DNA of 64,000 nt from Cordilura impudica (lineage: Eukaryota > Arthropoda > Insecta > Diptera > Scathophagidae), in NCBI GenBank assembly GCA_963682025.1, contig OY821520.1, positions 186,917,528-186,981,527 of the forward strand, read 5' to 3'. Positions 1 to 11,800 of the stretch are shown in pieces. Both the position numbers and the translations under genes were made by a program. How positions within the stretch are numbered: position 1 is the stretch's first letter; every line of letters starts with the position of its first letter. The notes below the pieces were generated by a model. It worked only from the letters and a program-made list of their open reading frames with translations, was not told the DNA's origin and did no database searches.

Positions 1-231
1 TATAAGACAAACGCAGTGTTTTCAGTTTAATTTAAATCTTGCGTGAATTTTGGGACACCCTTTACATAAAATGCTTGTAAAATAAGAACATTTATAAAGC
101 AGACCCAATTGTATTGTTTTTTTCTATTATGTATGTTTCGCTGCTTAACTGCATTTTTTTTCTTAGATTTAAAGACGCAGTTTGTTTTTGAAAGACCACC
201 AGGCAACATCAATAATATTTTGTTAGAGAAA

Positions 232-1389
232 ATGAAATTTGTTTGTTTTGTTTTTTTGCTTAGTTTGTTTGCAACAAATAAAGGAAATGATATTAAAGTT
301 TCATGCAAAAATGAAATGGGCGATAACGTAGATTGGTGAGCTTAATTTTAAAACATTGTTTTAAAAAGTTCATTCTTAACTTTAAATAAACGATTTAGGT
401 TTTATCTTTATAAGCTGCCTCTGCATTACTCTTCAAAGAAATCTGCCAATCACCATAACTCCGGCTTGCAGTATATGTACATGACTAATTCGTCACAAGA
501 TGATTGGATTTTATCTGAACAGAATGTAAACGATTCCGCCTCTATGCCGGCCTTGACACTAGAGCCTTTGTTCAGCAATCCCTTGGTCTTGCTTTTAGCC
601 TACAATGATGAATATCCCAATGGACAGGTTATACCTGCTGGTGGCCATACCAAAGGAGTAGTAGCTACTGATGGCAAAACTGGCATATGGCTTATACATT
701 CTGTACCAAGGTATCCCTTCATACCAAAGTATGAATATCCTGCTACTGGTACCCATTATGGGCAGAGTTTTCTGTGTATTACTCTGAATGCCACGGAAAT
801 GGATAAAATTGGTAAACAATTATTGTACAATGAGCCAAATATTTATTTTGATCGTGTGCCTGTTATATTAAATGATAAATTTCCTCATTTGGAGAAGGCC
901 ATCAATAAGGAATGGATACACGAGGAACCCTTCAACAATGTTTTAGACTTGCCATCTTTGCAAGGCTCGAGCTTCAAATCTTTTGCTAAGACTAGTAAAT
1001 ATAATAAAGATTTATATGAAGATTTTGTGGCTGCAGTGTTGCATACAAATCTTTTGGTAGAATCTTGGCGCAATGGTGGTGGTAACCTAAATTCGAATTG
1101 TTCCCTTAACGCAAATGTCTATAATATCAAAGAAATCGATTTAGAAAGTCTTCAAGTTGATTTCCCCACTACACTGGATCACTCCAAATGGGCTGTTTCG
1201 CAAAGTTTGAGTATAAAATTTTGGCGTTGGCGTCTACCCTCAACCTATAATTGGATTTGTGTAGGAGATATTAACAGACAACAGCATCAGTTGCTAAGAG
1301 GTGGTGGTGTTGTTTGTCAGAAACATAAGAAAGTCTCTAAACTTTATCGAAAATTGGTTAAACAATTTGAGTCTTGCGATGAGAGCTAG
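232..1389 (+). CDS. DNaseII: Deoxyribonuclease II (lysosomal acid endonuclease), two exons
   Basis: Exons are 232-335 and 399-1389; the 63-bp intron has GTGAG donor and TTTAG acceptor, and splicing completes the Trp of a VDWF-like motif. The product is 364 aa, close to the usual ~350-360 for this family. The ATG at 232 is chosen because it opens a hydrophobic signal peptide (MKFVCFVFLLSLFA). Family hallmarks are HTKG (His118), HSVP (His135) and DHSKW (His296), which match the conserved histidines of DNase II, plus WICVGDINR and an RGGGxxC C-terminal motif. DNase II enzymes cut double-stranded DNA in lysosomes without metal, leaving 3'-phosphates, and clear DNA of engulfed cells; this is family knowledge. 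Oddities: the residue after DHSKW is Ala where vertebrate enzymes have Cys, and about 14 extra residues (SLSIKFWRWRLPST) precede WICVGD. It is convergent with DAAM. The frame is intact, so I consider it functional. Confidence 0.95.
336..398 (+). other. DNase II intron 1
   Basis: A 63-bp intron bounded by GTGAG and TTTAG. Its short size is typical of constitutively spliced fly introns. Joining the exons restores Asp-Trp-Phe, which aligns with the N-terminal VDWF of the family. Confidence 0.9.
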
Positions 1390-1947
1390 AAATGAAATAA
1401 TTTGTTTTATGTTTAGTTAGAGTTTCTTTATTATTTTATAAAGTAATTTCTAATATTTCATATGTTTAACTTTACATATACATTCTTTGATAATAATAAT
1501 AATATTAATAATAATAATAATAATAATAATATATATATTTGCTGTTAGTCTTTGTCTGCATTAACATTTTCTTAAACGAAACAGCAAAATTCAAAACATT
1601 TCTTTATAATAAAAAATTATTTCTAATTTAATGATTTTTTTTAATACAAAAGTTTTTTTTTTTAGAGATAAATACAATATATTTTTAAATAATTTTGGTT
1701 TAATGCTTTCATTTTCGGTTTAAAAGAACTTTTTACTTAAATAGTATTTTATATAATTTTTTTTTCATATTAATACGCAATAATTACAATAATATAATTT
1801 AATTTTTACAATCTTTTTCGTGGAGTTAACAATTAAAAGAAGAAAAAAAAAAAACAAAAACAAAACCATTTCAATAAATTTAAAGATGGCAAATTACAGA
1901 CAATTCTCTGTTATCTAGCGAGATTTCTTATTTATGCAAAGCTTCTC
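1390..1947. other. Convergent intergenic region (3' UTRs of DNase II and DAAM)
   Basis: This stretch of 558 bp separates the two stop codons. It is very AT-rich, with a short imperfect (ATA)n run near 1493-1535. A candidate AATAAA for DNase II is at 1608-1613. A candidate AATAAA read on the - strand for DAAM is at 1427-1432. If both are used, the two transcripts overlap at their 3' ends. No coding signal was seen. Confidence 0.55.
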
Positions 1948-2804
1948 TCATTGTCTTCTTACTGTACGTTCTCGGCTTTCTTCTCTGTGTAGGCCATGTC
2001 TGGGTGGTGAAGTACTGCCATTACTTAGTCTGGTCTTACGGGATCTTTTGAATTTGGCCATGTCTTCACCAAAAACGTCACCCGTTCTTAAAGCCGATAT
2101 CAAATCATCAAATTCACCCTTGTTATCTCCCTTAACGGGGCTACCCGGGCCATTCGAAGCTTTTAAGCCCAAATTACGGGCCACTGAAGACATCAAGCCT
2201 TCCTTACTTTTTCGCTCAATTGTGCGTTTCTTCATTTCGGCTTCCTGCTTGGCACGCTTTTCTTCTTCCTCTTGCCGCTTCCTTAAATTTTCATTGTCTT
2301 GTTTGGCTTCGCCAAATGCCGTTAAGAATGTATCAAAAATACCAAAGAATTCATCAGGCTGCAGGACGGAGCCATCTTCACCGAATAATCGAACAGCACG
2401 ATCAAATCTTGTTTTCATATCTTGGAATTTATCTTCCAATTCTGCAAATCTAACAGAGGCTTGAGCATGAAATTCACGCATGACTGGCAGAAAACGATCT
2501 CCTTGTTGTGCTGGTCCCGAAGAACGATGGAATTCAATTTCACGTGCAACATCAGCTAAACCAGTGCGCAACATTTGTATATCTTTGTCCATTTCTCCTA
2601 AAGAGACTTTCGAGGCTTCTCTAACGTGGGGTATGTCCTCCTCTAGTTTGAGTAAATCTTTGAATTTCTTATCTATGACCTGAACCATGAAGTGTAGAAG
2701 TGTTGTGCCCTTGGCAGCACTGGATTTAGTATCACCTAAACGATTTAAAGAAGCCAAACGGAAGCCAGAAGCATTACCACGTGCGCCACGATTCATATAA
2801 TTTC
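1948..2804 (-). CDS. DAAM: DAAM last exon: FH2 post domain, coiled region and DAD
   Basis: 857 nt including the TGA at 1948-1950; acceptor CTTTACAG. It begins [20 protein letters not shown], the most conserved FH2 segment, continues through [20 protein letters not shown] and a charged [16 protein letters not shown] stretch, and ends with the DAD ([16 protein letters not shown] plus basic KRSRKTR) that mediates autoinhibition. Confidence 0.96.
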
Positions 2805-5800
2805 CTGTAAAGAAATTTTGAAATTAGTAAAATTTTGGTGAAAATTAGTTTTGTTGAAAATTAGTAAAATTTTGTTGAAATTCATTAAACTTAATAAAAT
2901 TTTATTAAAAATTGATAAATATTTTATTAAGAATATAAAGAGTCGGGATATTTTTTTGAATTTTGTTGAATTTTAGTAAAATTGTTTTGAAAGATAAATG
3001 TTTGCTAAAAGTTAGTAAACTTGGTAACCGTTAGAAGGGTGTGAAGTCAAATACGTTTTTCAAATATTTACTAGAGACTGTTAAATTAACTGAATTTTTG
3101 CGACGATAACTACGAAAGTTTAATACGTTTTACAAATAAGTTGTGGGGCTAGCTCTATAAAGGGATTTGTAGATTATAACTAGCAGTTTAAAAAAGATCA
3201 AAAATATTAAAATTATTGGTTACGATTTTGAGATATATTGTTTTTAAAAAATATATAAAATTTTTCCTACTACTAAATGAATACATGAACACCATTAATT
3301 TTAATGTGATGATTGTAAGTGTGTGAAGTAAAATTCCTTTCGACGCACAGTGGCGCCCGTAGAGCAAACGAGGTTGCAAAAATCAAAATTTTCATGTGTG
3401 CCGACGAAGTTTTGAATAAACCCATGTTATAGGAAACTTTTCAGCGATTTCAAATATGCTACTCTTAATAATATCACATTTTTAGTTTAGAAGATATAAC
3501 CGTTCAAAGTTGACCGACTTTCGGTTTTCAAAAAAACACACCATTTTTAGTCAATTTGTTGCGATTTCAGGTGTAATATCACGAAAAATAGGTAACGAAT
3601 CGCCTTATTTTTTGTTTGTATTGATTTATGTATTTATTAATGTGTAGTGATAAAAAAAAAATTAACTGTTTGCTTTGTGTTTCTCCTGGTAAATCACTAT
3701 TTAAAAACTATCCGTTTTTTCACTATTTTTCAACTTTGACGGAAAATAAAAAAAATCTATATTTTTCTATATTTGCCATATATGCAAAACATGTTCTTTG
3801 ATTATTTATTTACATAATTCAAAAGGTTTATCTGCCCGTACGTGCTCGTTTGGCTTCTAGAGGTAAAAAAGGTTAAAAAGACATGGTTGCAGAAATTGTA
3901 TGGCGTGCATCCCTTACATGATTTGACTGACAGTAGTTTGATCTAATAGTTTGAAAATTGCATTTTAAGTCGGTTGTCTACCTGTGAGCATCTGCCAAAG
4001 TCTACTCCCAATATTCTGTTACAGACACAGGATGCACAAAAAACTATTCATTGAAATTCGCAGGTACGCACCTCACTTAAAAATTACTTTGGAGTACAAA
4101 TGGTCAAGAACAATATTGACTTATGGTCCCTATAGGTAGGCACAAATCTTATTTAGACACGAGCATAATATCAAAATTGCATAATTCAGCCTAAATCCAT
4201 ATGTATGCAGGGAACAGGTAAATTTTTAGGCATGGTAGCATAAGCCTATATATTGCAAAATAAGCATAATGCCTGGATTGGTCTACGACTGAAAGTTGGC
4301 GCAACAAGTACTGAAACCATGGCGTTAAACAATTTAAAATTATTTGAACTGTTTAGAAGGTCAACCACACCAAAGTTTTTCACGGAAGCTGCTTTAGAAG
4401 AACTTGATAGCTTATACGGAAATATTGAGAGAAGCGAAATTATAAAAAATAATTTTTATCTGATATATGCAAATATTAAGGCAAAATGGGTGAAATCTAA
4501 TCGAACCATTCAGAACTTCAACTCCAAATACGAGGACTGGCTTAATGAAGACACCATCCTGGATATATTGGCAGTAGATAAACCCACCACAACAACCAGA
4601 GGAGCAAAAGGAAGGCCAAAAAAAAGTATTGAGGAGTGTTCAATTTTCACAAGAAAGAGGAAACTTGCCGATGCCACCAATGACAAATATACAAAGGATA
4701 GTGAAAGAGTTAGGTCGCAGATTACAAAATCTGTTGCTGATGCAAGCCCACTGCGACTAAAAAGGATTAAGGAAAGCATTCCCACGCCCACAAACGCACA
4801 CATTAAAAAGTATGGTTTCGAAGAAGCCTTGGCCTTGTTTATGGACTTACAACTTTCCAAAGAAAAATATGAGATACTACGGTCATCCTTGATGCGACAC
4901 GGGGCTGACGTTTTACCAGGATACAAGCATATTACGCAAGCCAAAATAAATTCACGACCACGGAGTTTACGGAAGTCTCTGTGAAAGCCAATCTGCAGGA
5001 TCTCATGGAATGAGGTGAAAATTCTTCCTGAGAAACTGACATTGATCAGCAAATGGGGCTGCGATGGATCATCCGGACAAAGCGTTAATAAGCAAAGGAT
5101 ATCTTCCGATGACGCCACAATATCGGACGCAAATATGTTTATGGTATCTGTTGTTCCTTTGCGGCTAAAATCTGATGTTTCCCTACACTGGAAAAATCCA
5201 CGTCCGTCATCAGTGCATTATTGCCGACCAATAATGTTTCAGTTAGCAAGGGAATCGGCAGAACTCATAAGGACCACGGTGAAGGACATTGAAGAACAAA
5301 TAAGCAAGTTTAAGCCTACAAAGCTGCAAATTGGAGAAGGAAAATATATTGAATGCAATTACGAGTTCCACCTGACCATGGTTGACGGAAAAGTCGTAAA
5401 CGAATTGACAGGAACAACCTCAACATTGTCATGCCCGATTTGCAAAAAGAGTCAGAAGAACTTTGGTAATTTAAACGATTCTACAAACGAGGAGAATTAC
5501 GAATATGGAATGTCACCATTGCACGCAAGGATAAGGTGTATGGAGTTCTTGCTAAAACTGGCGTATACCCTACCACAAGAGGAGGAAAACTTCAATGAAA
5601 ATACATCAATAAAGGATAAGGAAAAGATCAGAAAGAAGCAAACACAGGATGCTTTTTTTTAAACAAGTTGGACTAAAAGTAGACTGTCCCAAGCATGGAT
5701 ACGGTAACTCAAACGATGGAAACACTTCTAGGATATTTTTTGAAAATGATGAGGCAGTAACTAGAATCACTGGAATTGACAAACAAATCGTGAAAAGATT

Positions 5801-8800
5801 GGGAACGATCTTGAATGTTTTAAACTGCAAAGAAAATGTCAATTCTACAAAATATGGAGAATATGCATCGAAAACTGCATCTCTTTTAGCAGAAATGTAT
5901 CCACAGAAGAAGTTGACCCCGACCGTCCATAAAATATTGGCGCATGGCAAAGATATAATTGAGTACCAGTCTTTGCCAATTGGAGAGCTTTCTGAAGAAA
6001 CACAGGAGTCTCTTAACAAATTTTATAAAAAATATAGATTGCAGAACACATTCAAAGCATCAAGGGTAAGGCAAAATGAGGACCTCTTCAACATGTTGGC
6101 AGCATCTTCCGATCCACTTATTTCTTCCCTGCGGCATGTGAAGTCACGAATAGAGTTAGAAAATAATTATAGTTTAGAAATGATTAGTCTTTTAGATATA
6201 CCTTCTCTTACGAATGATGAATATTTTACAGAAAATTGAAAAAATACATTTAAAAAAGAAGTGATTTTTTTTTAAATTTATTGGGTAATAATTTAAAACA
6301 TAAAACCCTAAAGAAAAAAAATAAAAACAATCTAAAAATGTAAAAATAATTTTTTTTAGTTACCATAAAATTGATTTTTCTACAAATTTTAACTTTGATA
6401 ACCCATAAGTAGGCCCATACAAAGCGTAGCACCCTTTCCAAACGCTCATTTCATAGGCTGAACAGTTATCTATCATATGCTGTTTAAACTGTTCAATTAT
6501 GTTATTCGGTTCAAAAGATATGATTTTTGCAACGAAAAAACTCAAATGGCGCCACTGTGCGACGTAACGAAAATAAAGTTGTATTCGTTTTATGTACAGT
6601 TAAATTCGCCTGTTTAATTTTACAGTAAATTTAAATTCTTTTTATGTACAATTGTTAATATCGCATTACAAATTTTTTGAAAAACATCATTGTTACACAT
6701 TGATACATTCAAGGGTGCAGAATTTTTACCATTGTAGTCAAACGGAGTCTGCTCGGTCCTAATATTATACGTCATTTTTAAGCCATATTATCATGTTCTT
6801 TCGAAGTCCATATTTTTCTTTCTAAAACTGATTTTTTTTGAAAAATTAAGGAACATGAACATGGCTTTTTAACGACAAATAACATTAGGACCGAGCAGAC
6901 TCCGTTTGACCACAGTGGTCCAATTCTGGAAAAAAATAAAATAAACAATAAATAACCCTATAAAATGGTTTAGTAGAGACCTTATCTCTTCGGACCAACT
7001 AATTGGATATAGAAAATAAGTATAAACCAAATTTGAGCGCCATTGTTTTTATTTTTTTTTTGCTGCAGATATGAAAAAGTTCATATCGGGTGCTATATTT
7101 AAATGGGGACTAGGTCGAAAAATGGACCGATCCTGACCATATTTGGTAAAGTCACTTATATTTTGAAAAAAAAATACACAAACCAAATCTGAGAAAAATC
7201 TGTGCAATATTTTTGTTTTTTGATAGATTTAAGTGAAGATCGGGAAGCAGCTCTAATATGGGGCCTATGACTAAGAATTGTCCTATAGGGATTATTTGTT
7301 GGACTACTGATTAATGGATACAATAAACACATACAAACCTAATTTGACTAAGATCTATGTGATAGTTTGGATCTTATGGCAATTTATGTCGATTTCATAG
7401 GGGTCATTTGTATGGGGACTAGGTCTGAACATGGACCGATTTTCACCAATTTCAATAGCGTTCTTCCTATGGCAAATAAAAGCTTATATACCAAATTTCA
7501 TCAAAACATATTCATATTTGCGACCTGCAGTTTGATTACAAGGTTTACATGGACACACAGACGGACATGCGGACGGACGGACGGACATCGCTAAAAACGA
7601 CTCAGAAAGTGATTCTGGTAGTTACAAACAGCAGCACAAAGCCATTATACTCAAACCAAACCATAGTGGTATAGGGTATAAATACAGAATCCATAAAATA
7701 GTCACATACAATATGTGATTTAAATTTTTTTTTTTAAATTCTGAAACTCAATTTCAGTGTCTATGAAATGTTATAAAGAAAACATGTTTAAATTTTGCTT
7801 GTTTGTATTATTTTCCACGCCAGAATCCATTCCTGAGTCGATTTAGCCATGATAGTCCGTCTGTCTGTGTGTCCATTTAAACCTTGTAATCAAACTACAG
7901 GTCACAAATATGAATACATTTTAGAGAAATTTGGTATATAAGCTTCTATCGGCCATGGGACGAATGCTTTTGAAATTGGTGAAAATCGGTGCACGTTCAG
8001 ACCTAGTCCCCATAAAATTACCCCAATGTGATCGACTTAAATTGCCATAAGATCCAAATTATCATATAGATCTCAGTCAAATTGGGTTTGTGATTGTGTA
8101 TAACTTCCATTAATCAGTAGTCCAAAAATAAACCTTATAGGACAATTCTTAGTCATAGCCCCCATATAAAGCTGCTGCCCGATTTTTAATTAAACGTATC
8201 AAAAACAAAAATACTGCACAGATTTTTCTCAAATTTGGTTTACCAAATAAGGTCAGGAACGGTCAATTTTTCGACCTAATCCCTATGTAAATATTTGTAG
8301 GCAAAAAATTAATAAAAATTCCACTTTTTAAATATTATTTTTTATGTTGGTTTAATTTTGTTATTTAGATTATTACTTTTTAGTTAATTATGTATTAATA
8401 ATTATAAAAAACATATAACTTTATTTTTTTTTTATTATATTATACAAAATAATACTTTTTTTAATTATATAATTTATATATTTTATATTTGTACAAATGA
8501 TAATTTTGTTTAATTATTATTTTTTATTTTGTATAAAAAATAAAAAATATAAATATAAGTGGTCCAAGCGGTCATTTGGACCGACCTGATTGGGATTGTG
8601 ATATATATGTCGGATGAAAGCACCAAGGGAGTAGATCCTAAAGGGCGTACCAGATACGTTCAATTGTTATTCACGAAAAAAAATAGAATCTACTCCGTTA
8701 AAATCTTAGCATGGTAGAAATTTCGATATTTACCTTCACACCCTTTTGTTTTTTCCCCTTTCGTACAATACACTATAGGTAGTTTGGTAATTTTTTTTTT

Positions 8801-11800
8801 GTCAAAATTCAAATTTTATTGCAATATGTAAAGAATACTTCAAAGCAAATAGAAGTAGATTTTGTTTTTATAGGAAACAATTAAACAAAAAAAAAAAGTT
8901 CTTATGCAACGTTGCCTTATGCCTTATTTTTTAGAGCTGAAATTAATTAAATCTTGTTAAGTATTTAATTTTGATTTTATTTACTCAATTTCATGCTGCG
9001 ATTTTTTGCATTTTTGAGATATTAAATTTTTTGTAGGAATGCTCTGCTTCGCTTATAACGAACTTGCTAAGGTTTGGTTCGAAAACAAATCAAAGGAGAG
9101 AAAGAAACCACAGTTTTGAATTATATGCTTAGAAAAATTGAAGATGACGAAAAATTAATTGAAGAACTGTTTGTTCTTAAAAGAAAGATTAAAAATATTT
9201 GTCTTTATTTGTCTCACAAGTGGCAAAATTAACATAGAAAACGTGTTGTATTTGAGATGAAAAATTCAGAATGGTTGAGTTGGTCAGTTCAAACTTTAAG
9301 TTAAAATTGAAGTTGTAACCGGCGGCAATGGCCAAGAATGTAGTTGTTCTCAAAGATCTAATAGTATGCTATGGTTTTGATGGTAGTGAAGGCCAATCAT
9401 TATATAAACAGCGGTTTGATGAGCCAGATTAATTCAAATTGTCTTTATTTGCAACCACCCTCATTCCTATGAGACTAATCGACTCTTTCGGAAGACCTCT
9501 TTGGAATAACCGAACCTCTCAGTCCATAAGGTTTTGTCTGCCAATAAAGCTTCAGTACGTAAAAGAGACAATAGAGATTATTTTAGAAGAAGATTTGGAT
9601 TTGAAAAGACAGATTGCGGAGTTAAAGACTATAAGAATACAAATCGATGAGACAAGGATAATTGAAATAAGATTTAAATTATCACTCACCTTAATTAATG
9701 GAAAAGTTTTGAAGGGTTTAACCAACACGCAATCAAGTCAAACTTGCCCTATATGTGGAGCGAACCCAAAGGACTTTATGAACATCAGAAACTTTGAGAG
9801 TGAAATATTTCATGCGAACGAAGGTCACCTAAAATACGGATTAAGCCCTTTGCATTGTTGGATTCGTATTTTTGAGTTTATATTCCATGCTACAAGTCCG
9901 ATATAAAGAAGTGTCAAGTTGGAAAAGAAGAGGAACGAAAAGTCGTATTGGAAAAAAGAAATTCAGAACTTTTTTGGGGAAAAAATGTCTCTTCACATAG
10001 ACAAACCGAAAACGGTAAGATTTGGCAGTACCAATTATGGTAACACTGCCTGCCGGGTTTACGCAGATCATTCCATCTTATCCCGTATAACTGGCATTGA
10101 TGAAGAGTTAATAAATTCACTGAAATTTTTTTTTGATTTCTATATGTTTCCAGTTCCCCTTGTACTTGGAAAAATTCAAATCCTTTTGCTTGAGTACAGC
10201 AAAAATAATATAAATAAAATATCCTTGTCTTCCAATGACTGCGACTGTACATACACTTTTAATTCATTCAAAAGTGGTAGTTGAAAATACAATTCTTCCA
10301 AGTGGCTATTTTGGAGAAGATGCTGCTGAATCGCAACATAGACTTTATAAATCTGATAGACTGCATCATGCCAGAAAATGTTGCCGTAAAAATAATATGT
10401 CAGATACTTTCCATAGAGCCATGGTTATGTCAGATCCACTTGTTTCTTCTATATGTCTAACATTCAACTTCTTAGAGAAGTGATTGATATATTATGCTAT
10501 CCAAAAGCTACTCCATTTTGTTTTGAAGACACTGAGGATCTTATCGCCAGCGAATACGAAGAGTGTGAACATGATGTCAATACTTTAAAAGACCATGTAC
10601 ACAAATTTATTGGATAATATTAATTTAGAAAATGAATACCATATTACAATTGAGTAGAAAGAAATAAATTTTAAAAATTTTGTTCCAACACGTATCTGTT
10701 AATAAGAATGCAATAATTTATTTTGAGATAACAAAACTGAATTAAAATTATGTCAAAAAATCTTTTATTATATATATAAAACAGCTTTTCAGAAGTTCTA
10801 AGTTCATAAACAAGTTCAAGTCTCAAGTTGGTTAAATTTGGAACACTAGGAACATTAGGGTTAATATATTTTTAGATCCACCCAAATCTTTTGCTAACGT
10901 CTGTTGCAATTCGAAAAACTTTCCAGTCTAGCTGTTATTAATTTTGGCCAAAAAAATAATATAAATTACCCATAGTGCAATAGTACAATAGAAGCATTAA
11001 CCTTTTTTAAAAACCGAATTGAATCCAAAAACTAAACATTTGATATTTAATTTAATTAATATTAAAAAAAAAAGTTAATCTGATCTCGTTTTAATATGTT
11101 TAAAACACGATTATCTATACGAAATCTTTTTTTTTAAATGAACATTTTGTTTACAAAAATAATTGCTTTGGATTAATGTAAATACGTTAACATATTGCCA
11201 TTATTGTTTTTTGTTCCTCATCTATAATAATAGGCAAGGCGATTTCTTGTGACCGATGTAAGTTTCACAGTTTTACCCCGATTTTGACAAAAAATTTATC
11301 ATTTGAAAGGTATATCTTTTTAGCTGTTAACCAGTTTTACAGATTTTCATCGTCTAGAATATTTTTTTAGAGTTATGATCGTTTAAAGTTGCTACTAACA
11401 CATACGTAAAATTATACAATGTTATGTGTGTGTTTATTAAATTTGTTAATGAGTTTGTGTTAATGTGTTGAGTTTGAACAAACAGGAAAATTTTCTTCAT
11501 TTAAAATGAGTTGAATTGTGAGGTATACCTTTAGGGTCCTTTATTAAATGAAGAAATAAAATTTCCTAGAATTTGCACTCGAATTTCGAGTGATAGAATC
11601 TGCTAGTTATTATTATTATTATCTTATATTTTTCATCGTTTTGTAAACTAATAGTCTTAATCCACAAATCATTCTATTGGCGTAAGACCCTCATCGATAA
11701 ATTTAATCCAATTTAGTTATTTATCGCAAAAACGTAACGAACGATTTTAATATTTTTGTAAACCACTAGTGCTAATCTACAAATACCTTTTAGAGCTAGC

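Larger units (their letters stand above)
3346..6559 (+). mobile_element. Transib DNA transposon, structurally complete, coding region broken
   Basis: 3214 bp with 12-bp perfect terminal inverted repeats CACAGTGGCGCC, flanked by an exact 5-bp duplication CGACG (3341-3345 and 6560-6564). Transib elements are known to create 5-bp, GC-rich duplications and to have CACWRTG ends related to the RAG recombination signal. The left end has GCAAAAATC 23 bp after the CACAGTG; the right end has the same nonamer at 22 bp. The transposase region (about 4319-6236) is on +, opposite to DAAM. The clean ends suggest a fairly recent insertion, but the frame disruptions argue this copy is no longer autonomous. 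Confidence 0.95.

Noticed and set aside
109..339. Longer DNase II start upstream at 109
   Set aside because: The extra 41 residues are not part of the family, and the ATG at 232 gives a proper signal peptide; the frame past 335 is intron.
1934..2464. 176-aa open frame antisense to the DAAM last exon
   Set aside because: It mirrors a well-supported coding exon and has no recognisable domain; the same applies to frames at 15048-15433 and 16319-16780.
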